Assembly (NCBI RefSeq): GCF_015182315.1
Contig: NZ_PRDL01000001.1
Location: 1,550,001-1,614,000, forward strand
DNA from: Cellvibrio polysaccharolyticus
GTDB taxonomy: Bacteria; Pseudomonadota; Gammaproteobacteria; Pseudomonadales; Cellvibrionaceae
Reading direction: 5' to 3'
Length of the DNA stretch: 64,000 bases
The notes beneath the pieces are model-generated. The model worked only from the letters and a program-made list of their open reading frames with translations, did not search any database and was not told where the DNA came from. Below, in pieces: positions 17,816-26,768 of this stretch (its first letter is position 1; every line of letters starts with the position of its first letter). The position numbers were made by a program, and so were the translations under genes.

Positions 17816-17837
17816 CATGATGCGGTCAAACATCATG
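17816..17837 (+). promoter_or_regulatory. Inverted repeat before the first TonB receptor gene
   Basis: CATGATG (17816-17822) and CATCATG (17831-17837) form a perfect 7-bp inverted repeat with an 8-bp spacer, 48 bp before the receptor start. It could be an operator or an mRNA hairpin. It is not repeated before the second receptor. Confidence 0.3.
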
Positions 17838-17885
17838 AAAGGTATGGATGCCAGAGGTTTTTAAATAATAAACTGGAGAGTAACA

Positions 17886-20789
17886 ATGAGTTCTACCCAC
17901 AAAACCTTCTTTAAGAAAAAACTGACACTTGCCGTTAAGGCCGCATCCGGTTTTACCCTGATGATGGGTGCGGCGGGGCTGGCCATGCCTGCGGTTGCCC
18001 AGTCTCAAGGTGCCAATGATCAGGTTGAGGAAATTCTGGTGTCAGGTTATCGCGCCAGTGCTGCCTCGGCACTTAACATTAAAAAAGAATCTGGCCAGCT
18101 GGTAGATTCGATCGTCTCGACCGATATTGGCAAACTGCCGGATATGAACGTCGCGGAAGCCCTGCAACGTATTTCCGGTATTCAAATTACCCGGCACATG
18201 GGTGAGGGGAGCAGCGTTGCTATTCGTGGTTTAACCCACGTGCGCACCGAGTTGAATGGCCGTTCAAGTTTCACCGCCAGCAATGGGCGCGGGTTGTCAT
18301 TTGAAGACGTACCCGCCGAGTTGATGGCCGGGGTAGACGTGTATAAAAACCCCAGCGCTGAATTGATTGAGGGCGGTATTGGCGGCACAGTTAATTTGCG
18401 CACCTTCAAGCCTTTCGATTTCGACGGCATGAAACTCTCTGCCAGCGTCGGCATGAATCATTACGATTTTATTGATAAGGAAAAACCGCAAATCTCCGGC
18501 CTGTTCAGTAATCGCTGGGATACCGGCATTGGTGAAATCGGTGTGCTGGTCAACCTTTCCTATCAGGAAAGTGCTTTCCGTCAGGACACGGTAGTAACAG
18601 AACCCTTCTGGTTGCGCGACGCCGGTGAGTTTGGTGGCACTGCCGGTGAAGGTATTTATTTGCCGGCGGGCAGCGGTATCAACAGCAGTTTTGGTGACCG
18701 TGAGCGTATGGGCACTGCGGTGTCCGTGCAGTGGGCGCCCAATGAGGACCTGGAATTTTACGCGCAACATATTCGTTCCGATTACGAAATGACCTTGTTC
18801 GATTATTCCTATTTCGCGTTTCTGCCTGCAGAAGACGAAGACTCACCAATGTCACCCTATGATGTAAATGATTTTACCTTCAGCAATTCCGGTGATTTTC
18901 TTACCGGTTCATTTGTTGATGTAAACATTGATTCCAATACCGGTTTGAATCGTCGTAACTCGGTTACTTCCGACACATCATTCGGTTTTAAATTTCGCCC
19001 CAACGACCAGCTGACGCTGAGCGGTGACTTGCAATATGTTGATGCAAAAACCAAAGGTGAAAATTTCATTATTTCGGTGAATGCGCTTGCCCCGGTGTTG
19101 CACATGGATTTGCGCGGTGATTATCCCGGCATGTCGGTAGCGCATAAAGCCGGTGAAGATCCTTCTACGGCTGATTTGACCAACCCTGCCAATTACAATT
19201 GGAGCTGGGTGCTTCCGCATCACGACAAAAACCGTGGCACTGAGCTGGCGGTTCGCTTTGATGGTGAATGGGAATTTCTCGATGCCGGCCCGCTGCAAGC
19301 TTTTTCGGCGGGCGTGCGTTTTACCGATCGTGAGGCGCGCAACCAGTCAATGCAGTGGTCAACCTGGACGCCGATTCGCGTGCACAGCTGGCAGTGTACC
19401 GACGGTGAAACTGGCGGCCCGTTGATGCCGGAGTGTAACCCCAATAATCTGCAGCCTGAAGACAGCACCAATGAAGGAAACTGGGGTGTGGTTTTCCCAC
19501 TGGATGACCCGCGTTTCGGCGGCAATTGGAGTTCCAACCAGTTCACCGATTTTATGCGCGGCAAAAGTGATTCCTATGGTGTGACTTTGGCAGCCAGTTC
19601 GCAATTGGCCGGCAGCTTTTCTGATGAAGTGGTTCGCTACATGACGCAAAACCATTTGGACGCCGGTTCACGTCTGGATGGCATTCCCGGTTTTGGCCCT
19701 TTGCAAACCAATAATCAGGAAGAAAAAACCTCGGCTATTTACGGTATGTTGCGTTTTGCTACCGAAGTTGGCCGTTTCCCGGTCGATGGTAACCTCGGTG
19801 TTCGTATTGTAGAGACCAAAGTCAATTCATCCGGCTCGGCAGAATCCTGTGATCAGGACGGTAATAACTGTACTTACAGCCCGATCAGTTACGACAATGA
19901 TTATGTGAATACCTTGCCCAGTTTGAATGTGCGTGTAACGCTGGCGGATGACATATTCTGGCGTTTCGCGGCATCCAAAGGTGTTAGTCGCCCGGGCTTT
20001 GACCTGATGGATCCGAACGTAAATTTATCAGTTTCCATTGATAGCAACACCAGTCAAATTACCGGACTTAACGCTTCTGGCGGTAACCCGGAATTGAAGC
20101 CGATGGAAGTATCACAATTTGATACCTCGCTGGAGTGGTATTTCTCTGAAAGCGGTATGGCTTACACGACCCTGTTTTATAAAGATGTGAAGAACTTTAT
20201 TGCTGAAGGAACTCTGTATCAGGAAATGGTTTACACCAATCCGTTAACCAACCAGGTTGAAACCGGGCGGTTTGAATCCCAGGTACCGCTCAATGGCGAT
20301 AAAGGTGAAATTCTTGGTGTGGAAGTTGGTGTTTCGGCATTCCTCGACTTCCTGCCAGGTGCCTGGTCCGGTTTGGGTTTCCAGGCGAACTACACCTATG
20401 TGGATAGCGAAGCGCCCAGTCCTTTCTCTACCGACCTTGAAGGCAATGCGATGATGGTGCCGTTGGAAGGTCTGTCAGAAAACAGTTACAACCTGGTGGG
20501 TATGTACGAATGGGGCGATTGGTCTTTCCGTTTGGCGTACAACTGGCGTGATGATTATTTGAGAACTACCTCAGGTAATGGTACGCAAAATCTGCCCATT
20601 TATAACAAGGATTTCGGCCAGTTGGATGCTTCTGTTAATTGGCACATTAACGAAAACTTCAGTTTGCGTGTTGATGGCGTTAATTTAACTGATAGCCGCA
20701 CCGATACCTATCAGGGCTTTAAAAATCGCCACCGTGACAGCTTTCTCGGTGATCGTCGCTACGGTGTGACCTTGCGCATGGATTTTTAA
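17886..20789 (+). CDS. TonB-dependent receptor, probable oligosaccharide importer
   Basis: A 967-residue outer-membrane receptor. It has a long signal peptide ending AVAQ (about residue 38), a TonB box in EEILVSGYR, a plug domain with DIGKLPDMNVAEALQRISGI and GGIGGTVNLRT, and a large beta barrel ending YGVTLRMDF with the terminal Phe. The plug pattern is that of the Caulobacter-type family of carbohydrate receptors. It takes up a ligand using proton-motive force through TonB. Position after GH10 and GH95 suggests xylan or xyloglucan oligosaccharides, which is inference. GGAG seven bases upstream supports the start. A strong terminator follows, so it is probably a separate unit from the next receptor. 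Confidence 0.95.
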   Translation: MSSTHKTFFKKKLTLAVKAASGFTLMMGAAGLAMPAVAQSQGANDQVEEILVSGYRASAASALNIKKESGQLVDSIVSTDIGKLPDMNVAEALQRISGIQITRHMGEGSSVAIRGLTHVRTELNGRSSFTASNGRGLSFEDVPAELMAGVDVYKNPSAELIEGGIGGTVNLRTFKPFDFDGMKLSASVGMNHYDFIDKEKPQISGLFSNRWDTGIGEIGVLVNLSYQESAFRQDTVVTEPFWLRDAGEFGGTAGEGIYLPAGSGINSSFGDRERMGTAVSVQWAPNEDLEFYAQHIRSDYEMTLFDYSYFAFLPAEDEDSPMSPYDVNDFTFSNSGDFLTGSFVDVNIDSNTGLNRRNSVTSDTSFGFKFRPNDQLTLSGDLQYVDAKTKGENFIISVNALAPVLHMDLRGDYPGMSVAHKAGEDPSTADLTNPANYNWSWVLPHHDKNRGTELAVRFDGEWEFLDAGPLQAFSAGVRFTDREARNQSMQWSTWTPIRVHSWQCTDGETGGPLMPECNPNNLQPEDSTNEGNWGVVFPLDDPRFGGNWSSNQFTDFMRGKSDSYGVTLAASSQLAGSFSDEVVRYMTQNHLDAGSRLDGIPGFGPLQTNNQEEKTSAIYGMLRFATEVGRFPVDGNLGVRIVETKVNSSGSAESCDQDGNNCTYSPISYDNDYVNTLPSLNVRVTLADDIFWRFAASKGVSRPGFDLMDPNVNLSVSIDSNTSQITGLNASGGNPELKPMEVSQFDTSLEWYFSESGMAYTTLFYKDVKNFIAEGTLYQEMVYTNPLTNQVETGRFESQVPLNGDKGEILGVEVGVSAFLDFLPGAWSGLGFQANYTYVDSEAPSPFSTDLEGNAMMVPLEGLSENSYNLVGMYEWGDWSFRLAYNWRDDYLRTTSGNGTQNLPIYNKDFGQLDASVNWHINENFSLRVDGVNLTDSRTDTYQGFKNRHRDSFLGDRRYGVTLRMDF

Positions 20790-20820
20790 TCTTAATAGCA
20801 GTAGGTAATTTTTAAATTGC

Positions 20821-20848
20821 AGCCCCTGACCTTCAGGGGCTTTTTTTT
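20821..20848 (+). terminator. Rho-independent terminator after the first receptor gene
   Basis: AGCCCCTGA pairs with TCAGGGGCT around a 3-base loop, followed by eight T, 31 bp after the stop codon. Confidence 0.93.
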
Positions 20849-21177
20849 AATTATTTTTTGTTTATTTCTGTAAGTGCCTGGTTTGATGAAACTTCACAAA
20901 TGTAAGTGATGTAATCGGTTTCTGTTAATTGCACTTATAAATATGAAGTTGTGTAAAGCTGTATCTATTTTCGGATCATATTGGAATTCCTGTAATAGGA
21001 TTCCTGTGCTGAACTCCGGCTGCGAATTGTTAGCGCAAACATTGCGTGCTTTTTTTAATGATAACTCGCATCAGCGGTCGGACAGTGGCAGGTCTCACCA
21101 CATTGTCGAGTTGTTTTAAAACATAGCGACAAAAATAACGATAACCGTGGTGGGTATTTAATGGTCTGGAGGTTGTT
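20849..21177 (+). other. Leader and promoter region of the second receptor gene
   Basis: No gene is visible in this AT-rich stretch. GGAATTCC and GGATTCC, separated by seven bases (about 20985-21006), form an imperfect inverted repeat that could bind a regulator. GGAGG lies six bases before the next start. The TACTAGTA-type site seen before the GH genes is absent. Confidence 0.4.
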
Positions 21178-24174
21178 ATGCATGCTAAAAATAATTATCC
21201 GTTTGTGAAGAAAAAATTAGCAGTTGGTATTCGTATCGCCTCAGGGATTGGTTTATTGATGGGCGCGGCAGGTGTTGCACTGCCCACCATGGCACAGCAG
21301 GAAGCAGGTGTAGTAGAAGAGGTACTGGTGTCCGGGCAGCGGGGCAGTATTCAGTCGGCGCAGATGTTGAAACAAAATGCTGAGCAAATTGTGGATTCGA
21401 TTGTTTCCGATGACATCGGCAAACTACCTGACCGCAGTATTACAGAAGCGATTCAGCGTATTCCCGGTGTAACCATCGAACGTTTCATGTCTATCAACGA
21501 CCCGGAGCATTTCTCTGCTGAAGGTAGCGGTGTTGCCATTCGTGGTATGAAACACGTGCGCAGTGAACTGAACGGTCGCGATACTTTTTCGGCCAGTGGT
21601 GGTCGCAGTTTATCGTTTGAAGATGTGCCGGCGGAATTGATGGCGGGCGTTGATGTGTATAAAAACCCATCAGCGGATATGATTGAGGGCGGTTTGGGCG
21701 GTACAGTGAATTTGCGTACCAAAATGCCTTTTGACAATGATGACCGTACCATCGCTTTCTCGGCAAGCGCCAACTACGGAGATTTCGCGGAAGAGGTCAA
21801 ACCTTCATGGTCGGCCTTGTACAGTAACCGCTGGGACACAGAAGCCGGTGAGTTCGGTTTGTTGCTGGATGTCGCTTCTTCAAAAATTACCACGCGCACC
21901 GACGGTATTTTTGTGCGTCCCTTTTTTGCACGTGATGATATTTTACCGGACGGCCAGCGCGCCTGGATTCCCAAGGGCGCCGACTGGCGTACCATGATGT
22001 TTGATCGCGAACGTCTGGGTTCTTATGCGGCTTTCCAGTGGCGGCCAAATGAAACGACGGAAACCTGGTTTACCATCTTCCGTAGCGAATACGATATGTC
22101 GTGGAAGGAAGACGCTATTTTTGTACAAAATAGCCCATGGACCACCAACCCGTCTGCCGACTCTGTGTTTGACAGCAACGGCGTTTACCAGTCAGGTACT
22201 TTCACCAACTCGGCGCCACCGGAATGGGCTCCCCAGGTTCCGGGCATTCCTTTCGGTGCTGACGTTCGTGTTTCCAATCGTGAGTCAGTCACTACCGATT
22301 ATTCGGCTGGTATCAAATGGCAATCCGGTGATAATTGGGAATTCAATGCTGATATTCAGTACACCGATTCCACTACCGACTCATTGGATAATACCGTAGC
22401 GACCGGTATCAATCTCGACTCTATTGATATCGACTTGCGCGGCAGCCTGCCTTCAATTACTACCGATGCCAACCATCTGGCAGACCCGACCAATTATTAC
22501 TGGGCGTTTGCCATGCCTCATATCGAGGATGCAAAAGCCGAGCAGTTTGCTTTTAAAGCGGATGCGCAATACAACGTTGATGATTCTTTTATCAAGTCCG
22601 TGAAATTCGGTGCGCGTTTTACTGATCGTGAAGCCGACAATATCAATACCGGTTATCACTGGGATGCGATTTTCCAACCGTGGATGACCACCGACTCGCA
22701 AAGCGAGCGAGATGCTGATGGCAACATCATCGTGCTCAAAGGGCTGGATGTGAATAATCTTGGCATGCCGTACATGCAGGATGGTTCGCAGATGACACTG
22801 AATCAGTTTAAAAACTTCTTCCGTGGCGATGCCAATTTGCAAGGCGTGGTGTGGGCGCCGAATGTTTCCATCGCGCGGGATTACCCGAACGGTCTGGTTA
22901 ACCTTTACCGCGATGCGGCGGAATATGCCGACTCATTAGGTCATCCTTATTCGCTGTATAAAGGCGAATACAATTTGCGCAACAAACACGACCCGCAGTG
23001 GCGGAATATTCAAACCGAAAAAACCTGGTCGGCTTACGGTCTGGTGCGTTTCGGCTTTGACGATCTGGCCAAACCGATTGACGGTAACATCGGTGTGCGA
23101 GTGGTGCAGACCGATGCCAGCTCTGATGGCTTCCTGATTTATCCGGACGAAGCGCCTTTTGGTAATGGCCAGTCAGAAGCTATTTCAGCCGGCAATAAAT
23201 ACACCAATGTATTGCCGAGTTTGAATTTGCGGATGATGCTGACCGATCAGGTGGTTACCCGTCTGGCGTTATCCCAGGCGATTGCCCGTCCGGATTTCAG
23301 CCAGATGCAAGCCTACAAGCAATTGAATGCGACCCAGGATCAGGTGCTCAATACCTGGCGTTTAACGTCCAGTTCAAACAGCAACCCGAACTTGCGTCCG
23401 CTCAAGGCCGATCAGGTAGATGTGTCCTTTGAATGGTATTTCAACGACTCGGGCGGTATGGCCAACCTGAACTTCTTCTATAAGGATATCAGCGGCATTA
23501 TTCGTAACCAGAGCGTGGAAGAGCAGTACGCAGACTTGTCCGGCGCGCAGCAAACCTATCTGGTAACCCAGCCGGTGAACGTAGGTTCGGCAAAAATCCA
23601 GGGCTTTGAAATTGGTTACAGCCAGTTCTTCGATACCTTGCCAGAGCCGTTTGATGGTCTGGGTATTCAGGCCAACTACACCTACATTGATAGCACCACC
23701 AAAATTCCGTTATCGGTAGATTCTTCCAACCCGGATCAGTTGATCGCGCCGATTGATACCGATGGTCGTATGTATGTAGGTGAGCTGCCTTATGAGGGGC
23801 TCTCCAAACATGCTTACAACCTGGTAGGTATGTTTGAAAAAGGGCCGTTGTCTATCCGTTTGGCGTGGAGCTGGCGCGATGAGTACCTGATGTCCATTGG
23901 CCCTAACGGTTTCAACGGTACCGATGGCGGCGTTGGCGTAAGTCAGGATATGGCCTGGCGACTGCCGGTTTACAGTGATGACACCGGTCAGCTGGATGGT
24001 TCGATTTTCTACCGCTTTAGCGACAGCCTGTCGCTGGGGCTTGAGATGAACAACCTGACCAACTCCGAGACACGTACCATCATGAAACAGAACAAGGATG
24101 GCGCCGGTGATCACTACGCGTCTTACTTCACCAATGATACGCGGTACGCATTAACGCTGAGAGCCAGTTTTTAA
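21178..24174 (+). CDS. TonB-dependent receptor, paralogue of the preceding one
   Basis: A 998-residue outer-membrane receptor of the same Caulobacter-type family. It has a signal peptide ending MAQQ, TonB box EEVLVSGQR, plug motifs DIGKLPDRSITEAIQRIPGV and FEDVPAELMAGVDVYKNPSA, and a barrel ending ALTLRASF. The plug is strikingly like that of the upstream receptor, while the barrel loops differ and an extra segment (INDPEHFSAEG) occurs in the plug. This fits duplication followed by divergence in ligand choice. Its ligand is unknown; context favours plant cell-wall oligosaccharides. GGAGG at six bases supports the start. Confidence 0.95.
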   Translation: MHAKNNYPFVKKKLAVGIRIASGIGLLMGAAGVALPTMAQQEAGVVEEVLVSGQRGSIQSAQMLKQNAEQIVDSIVSDDIGKLPDRSITEAIQRIPGVTIERFMSINDPEHFSAEGSGVAIRGMKHVRSELNGRDTFSASGGRSLSFEDVPAELMAGVDVYKNPSADMIEGGLGGTVNLRTKMPFDNDDRTIAFSASANYGDFAEEVKPSWSALYSNRWDTEAGEFGLLLDVASSKITTRTDGIFVRPFFARDDILPDGQRAWIPKGADWRTMMFDRERLGSYAAFQWRPNETTETWFTIFRSEYDMSWKEDAIFVQNSPWTTNPSADSVFDSNGVYQSGTFTNSAPPEWAPQVPGIPFGADVRVSNRESVTTDYSAGIKWQSGDNWEFNADIQYTDSTTDSLDNTVATGINLDSIDIDLRGSLPSITTDANHLADPTNYYWAFAMPHIEDAKAEQFAFKADAQYNVDDSFIKSVKFGARFTDREADNINTGYHWDAIFQPWMTTDSQSERDADGNIIVLKGLDVNNLGMPYMQDGSQMTLNQFKNFFRGDANLQGVVWAPNVSIARDYPNGLVNLYRDAAEYADSLGHPYSLYKGEYNLRNKHDPQWRNIQTEKTWSAYGLVRFGFDDLAKPIDGNIGVRVVQTDASSDGFLIYPDEAPFGNGQSEAISAGNKYTNVLPSLNLRMMLTDQVVTRLALSQAIARPDFSQMQAYKQLNATQDQVLNTWRLTSSSNSNPNLRPLKADQVDVSFEWYFNDSGGMANLNFFYKDISGIIRNQSVEEQYADLSGAQQTYLVTQPVNVGSAKIQGFEIGYSQFFDTLPEPFDGLGIQANYTYIDSTTKIPLSVDSSNPDQLIAPIDTDGRMYVGELPYEGLSKHAYNLVGMFEKGPLSIRLAWSWRDEYLMSIGPNGFNGTDGGVGVSQDMAWRLPVYSDDTGQLDGSIFYRFSDSLSLGLEMNNLTNSETRTIMKQNKDGAGDHYASYFTNDTRYALTLRASF

Positions 24175-24327
24175 CCTGGCAAATCTGCCCTGAGAGGGTT
24201 GCAGGGCAGGCGAACTTTTACCTTGTAAGGAGCACAAAGGATGGTGCTCAATGCCCGCCCGCTGTTGTTAGCACATTGGCAACAGGGGCGAATTGACTTT
24301 TTCATGTGTAGCTTTGTTAGTGTCCTT

Positions 24328-24365
24328 GCGCCCTGCAGATTCGCTCTGTTCGGGCGCTTTTTTTT
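24328..24365 (+). terminator. Rho-independent terminator after the second receptor gene
   Basis: GCGCCC pairs with GGGCGC, followed by eight T. The gap 24175-24523 also has a CTGCCCTG/CAGGGCAG hairpin at 24185-24209 and a GAGCAC/GTGCTC repeat near 24230-24250, which together may form the structured 3' end of the receptor mRNA. Otherwise the gap looks empty. Confidence 0.8.
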
Positions 24366-24523
24366 GCCCGGACTTTTCAGGGATAGCGCAGCGGCAGGCC
24401 GCTAACAGGGCGAAAAGAGGCTTTTCAAATTTTTACCACAAGCTCAGAACCATTACCCTGTTCGTTTGTCTCAAGCAGGCAATAATTCAAACCCCATAAA
24501 AACTGATCACAGCGGATGAACCC

Positions 24524-24919
24524 ATGATGCGATATGAGGCCGATTTTACACTGATAGAACTTCGCAACCGTCTTGGCCAGCAGGTTTCAGTGAGCGTAAC
24601 TCATATGTCGACTGACACCAGAGACTATGTTTTTTTAACGGCGGCCGGTAATGCCGCTTCCAGCCTGGTGGCAAAAAATGCGGATCATTTTGCGTTTCAA
24701 CTGCGTGATCACTTTTCTATTGAACCGACGCGTTTTGAATTGATTGAATTGCGTGTGGCCGGAGATGATCACTGTTTGTGGCGCTGGCGTTTTGAGTGGG
24801 TAGGTTTTACACCGCTCGCGCCGAAAGGCGAGGCGATATCGTCGGTTCAGCAGCAGCATAAATTTTTTGCCATGCTCGCTGCCCCGGAACAGCAACCGCT
24901 AGCGGCGGTGACCGGTTAA
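24524..24919 (+). CDS. Hypothetical protein of 131 residues
   Basis: I do not recognise this protein. It is soluble, without signal or membrane segment, and about 15 kDa. The middle has HMSTDTRDYVFLTAAGNAAS, and the C-terminal half has LWRWRFEWVGFTPLAPKGEA, an aromatic-rich beta-like stretch. Two successive ATG codons (24524, 24527) are possible starts, with only a weak ribosome binding site. It is flanked by terminators on both sides, so it is its own unit. Codon usage resembles neighbouring genes and no other long frame competes, so I consider it real. Confidence 0.65.
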   Translation: MMRYEADFTLIELRNRLGQQVSVSVTHMSTDTRDYVFLTAAGNAASSLVAKNADHFAFQLRDHFSIEPTRFELIELRVAGDDHCLWRWRFEWVGFTPLAPKGEAISSVQQQHKFFAMLAAPEQQPLAAVTG

Positions 24920-24948
24920 GCTGTTTAAACTGCTGTTGCTACAATGCG

Positions 24949-24983
24949 AAAACCCTGCCGTTGTGAGACGGCAGGGTTTTTTT
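24949..24983. terminator. Bidirectional terminator
   Basis: AAAACCCTGCCG (24949-24960) pairs with CGGCAGGGTTTT (24969-24980), followed by more T. It separates the convergent small hypothetical gene and lnt; the T-run touches the lnt stop codon. Confidence 0.92.
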
Positions 24984-26505
24984 ATTTCCGGTAGCCCAGC
25001 AAGGCCAGCCCGAACACCGACAGAATCACCAGCGGCCAATGGCCGAAACGCATAAAGGGTGTTTGCCCGTTGGCGGCGTAAATGCTGCCGCTTAAGGTTT
25101 GGCGGGTGAAGGGTTCGCTTTCCAACTCTATTTGGCCCTTGTGATTGATCAGGGCGCTGCTGCCATTATTGGTGCTGTAAATCAGGTAACGACCGGTTTC
25201 CAGCGCTCGCATTTGGCCCATTTGCATAAACTGGTGAGGGCCAATGGATTGGCCGAACCAGCCGAGATTGCTGATGCTCAGCAGCACCTGGGTTTTTTGT
25301 GCGCTTTTTGCCAGCAGCTCCGGATAGGCCAGTTCGTAACAAATAGCCGGGGTGATGTCCGTCTGGTTAATGCGTAAATTGTGCTGCTCCCAGGGGCCGG
25401 CACTGATGATGGAGGTGGGCAAATTAAAAAAGCTGATCAAGCCGCGCAACCACTGCTCCAGCGGCACATACTCACCGAAGGGCACCAGGCGGCGTTTGTG
25501 ATAAATACCCATCGCCTCGCCGAAGCCGGCAATCGAGTTGTAATAGCGCTGCTGATCGCGATCATCAAAAATAATACCGGTTACCAGCCCGGTGCCGGTT
25601 TCTGCCGCTTTGTTGTTGATCTCATTTAAAAAAGGCAACGCTTGCTGGTAAGTGAGCGGCACCGCCGCTTCCGGCCAGATGATCCAGTCATTCTCCCAGA
25701 GTTCATCGGTCATTTCGGTGAGCATATCCAGCGTTGGCTGAACATAGCTCAGCTCCCATTTAATGTCTTGTGCAATATCCGGCTGCACCATGCCCACGCG
25801 GATCGGTTCCTTATCGAGTTGCGTCCAGGAAACCTGTTGCAGCAAAGCACCGCCAGCCCACAGCAGTAACGCGGCTGTGGTGGTGAGAAAAGCACTGCGC
25901 GAACGCGCCGGTGTGTAGCTCAAATGCACCAGCACCGCGGCGGTAAATACACTCAGCAAACTCACCCCGGATACACCGAGCACCGGTGCCCAGCCTGCCA
26001 GGGGTGTATTCAAATGACCGTAACCGACATACAGCCAGGGAAAGCCGGTTAACAACCAGGAGCGGGTCCACTCTCCCAAAAACCAAAGTAATGGGAAGGC
26101 CAGTAATAACCCCTGTGGGTGACGGCTGAAAAAGCGGCCATGCAGCCAAAAGGGCAGGGCAAACACCAGCGCGACGAAGCTGACAAAGATCAGCGTCATA
26201 ACCATAGCCAGCAGCGGTGGTGCGCCGCCAAATACATTAATGCTTACATACACCCAGGAAACGCCACTGCCGAACATGCCGAGGCCAAAGGTGAAACTGT
26301 ATAAAAGCGCTTGCCGGGCATTGCGGTTGCGCAATACCAGCATGAGTACTGCCAGCGCCGGAATCAGAATGGGCCAGATAAAAAACGGAGCAAAACCAAG
26401 CGGAATCAGCGCACCGCCCAACAGTGTTAATAGCACCAGCTGCCAGCGCGGCGCGCTTTCAAAATAACGAATAAACCTTGAGCTCATGCGGAGAATCAAT
26501 TCCAT
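24982..26505 (-). CDS. lnt: Apolipoprotein N-acyltransferase
   Basis: Inner-membrane enzyme of about 507 residues that adds the third acyl chain to the N-terminal Cys of lipoproteins. Several N-terminal membrane segments are followed by a periplasmic nitrilase-like domain with the catalytic triad visible: Glu in WPEAAVPL, Lys in YHKRRLVPFGEYVP and Cys in ITPAICYELAYPE. The open frame reaches 26634, but the first 43 residues do not resemble Lnt. ATG at 26505, or six codons later at 26487 (MSSRFIRY), is more likely; neither has a clear ribosome binding site. It follows corC by 263 bp, which includes a large hairpin. Its substrates include the GH26 lipoprotein in this window. Confidence 0.93.
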   Translation of the reverse strand: MELILRMSSRFIRYFESAPRWQLVLLTLLGGALIPLGFAPFFIWPILIPALAVLMLVLRNRNARQALLYSFTFGLGMFGSGVSWVYVSINVFGGAPPLLAMVMTLIFVSFVALVFALPFWLHGRFFSRHPQGLLLAFPLLWFLGEWTRSWLLTGFPWLYVGYGHLNTPLAGWAPVLGVSGVSLLSVFTAAVLVHLSYTPARSRSAFLTTTAALLLWAGGALLQQVSWTQLDKEPIRVGMVQPDIAQDIKWELSYVQPTLDMLTEMTDELWENDWIIWPEAAVPLTYQQALPFLNEINNKAAETGTGLVTGIIFDDRDQQRYYNSIAGFGEAMGIYHKRRLVPFGEYVPLEQWLRGLISFFNLPTSIISAGPWEQHNLRINQTDITPAICYELAYPELLAKSAQKTQVLLSISNLGWFGQSIGPHQFMQMGQMRALETGRYLIYSTNNGSSALINHKGQIELESEPFTRQTLSGSIYAANGQTPFMRFGHWPLVILSVFGLALLGYRK

Positions 26506-26727
26506 AACCGGGAGTAAAAGGCAGCAGAAGTGGTTCAGGAGCGATATTAATTGCCGGTCAGCGGGCCGACGGGCGCAAGCGCTTGAACCCGTGCATTCTG
26601 CCTGGGTGGGCATACTATAGAATAAAACCGGCAAAAAGATGGAAGCATTTCAGCAAAGCGAAACCGCTGCGTTGCTTTTATAAAACCGTCGGGGCAGGGG
26701 ACGTGCAGGGATGGGCGGGTGATAGCA

Positions 26728-26763
26728 ACACGGCGCACCCCGCCGAAGCAAGGTGCGCCGTGT
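26728..26763 (-). terminator. Perfect 12-bp hairpin between corC and lnt
   Basis: ACACGGCGCACC (26728-26739) pairs perfectly with GGTGCGCCGTGT (26752-26763) across a 12-base loop, beginning five bases past the corC stop codon. No real T-run follows on the minus strand. It may be a partial terminator or an RNA-processing site that lowers lnt expression relative to corC. Confidence 0.5.
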
Positions 26764-26768
26764 AAGCC

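Noticed and set aside
24241..24405. 54-codon plus-strand frame with AAGGAG eight bases before ATG, just after the second receptor
   Set aside because: It runs through the terminator hairpin and T-run (giving Phe-Phe-Phe), so it is unlikely to be translated; it could be a gene remnant.
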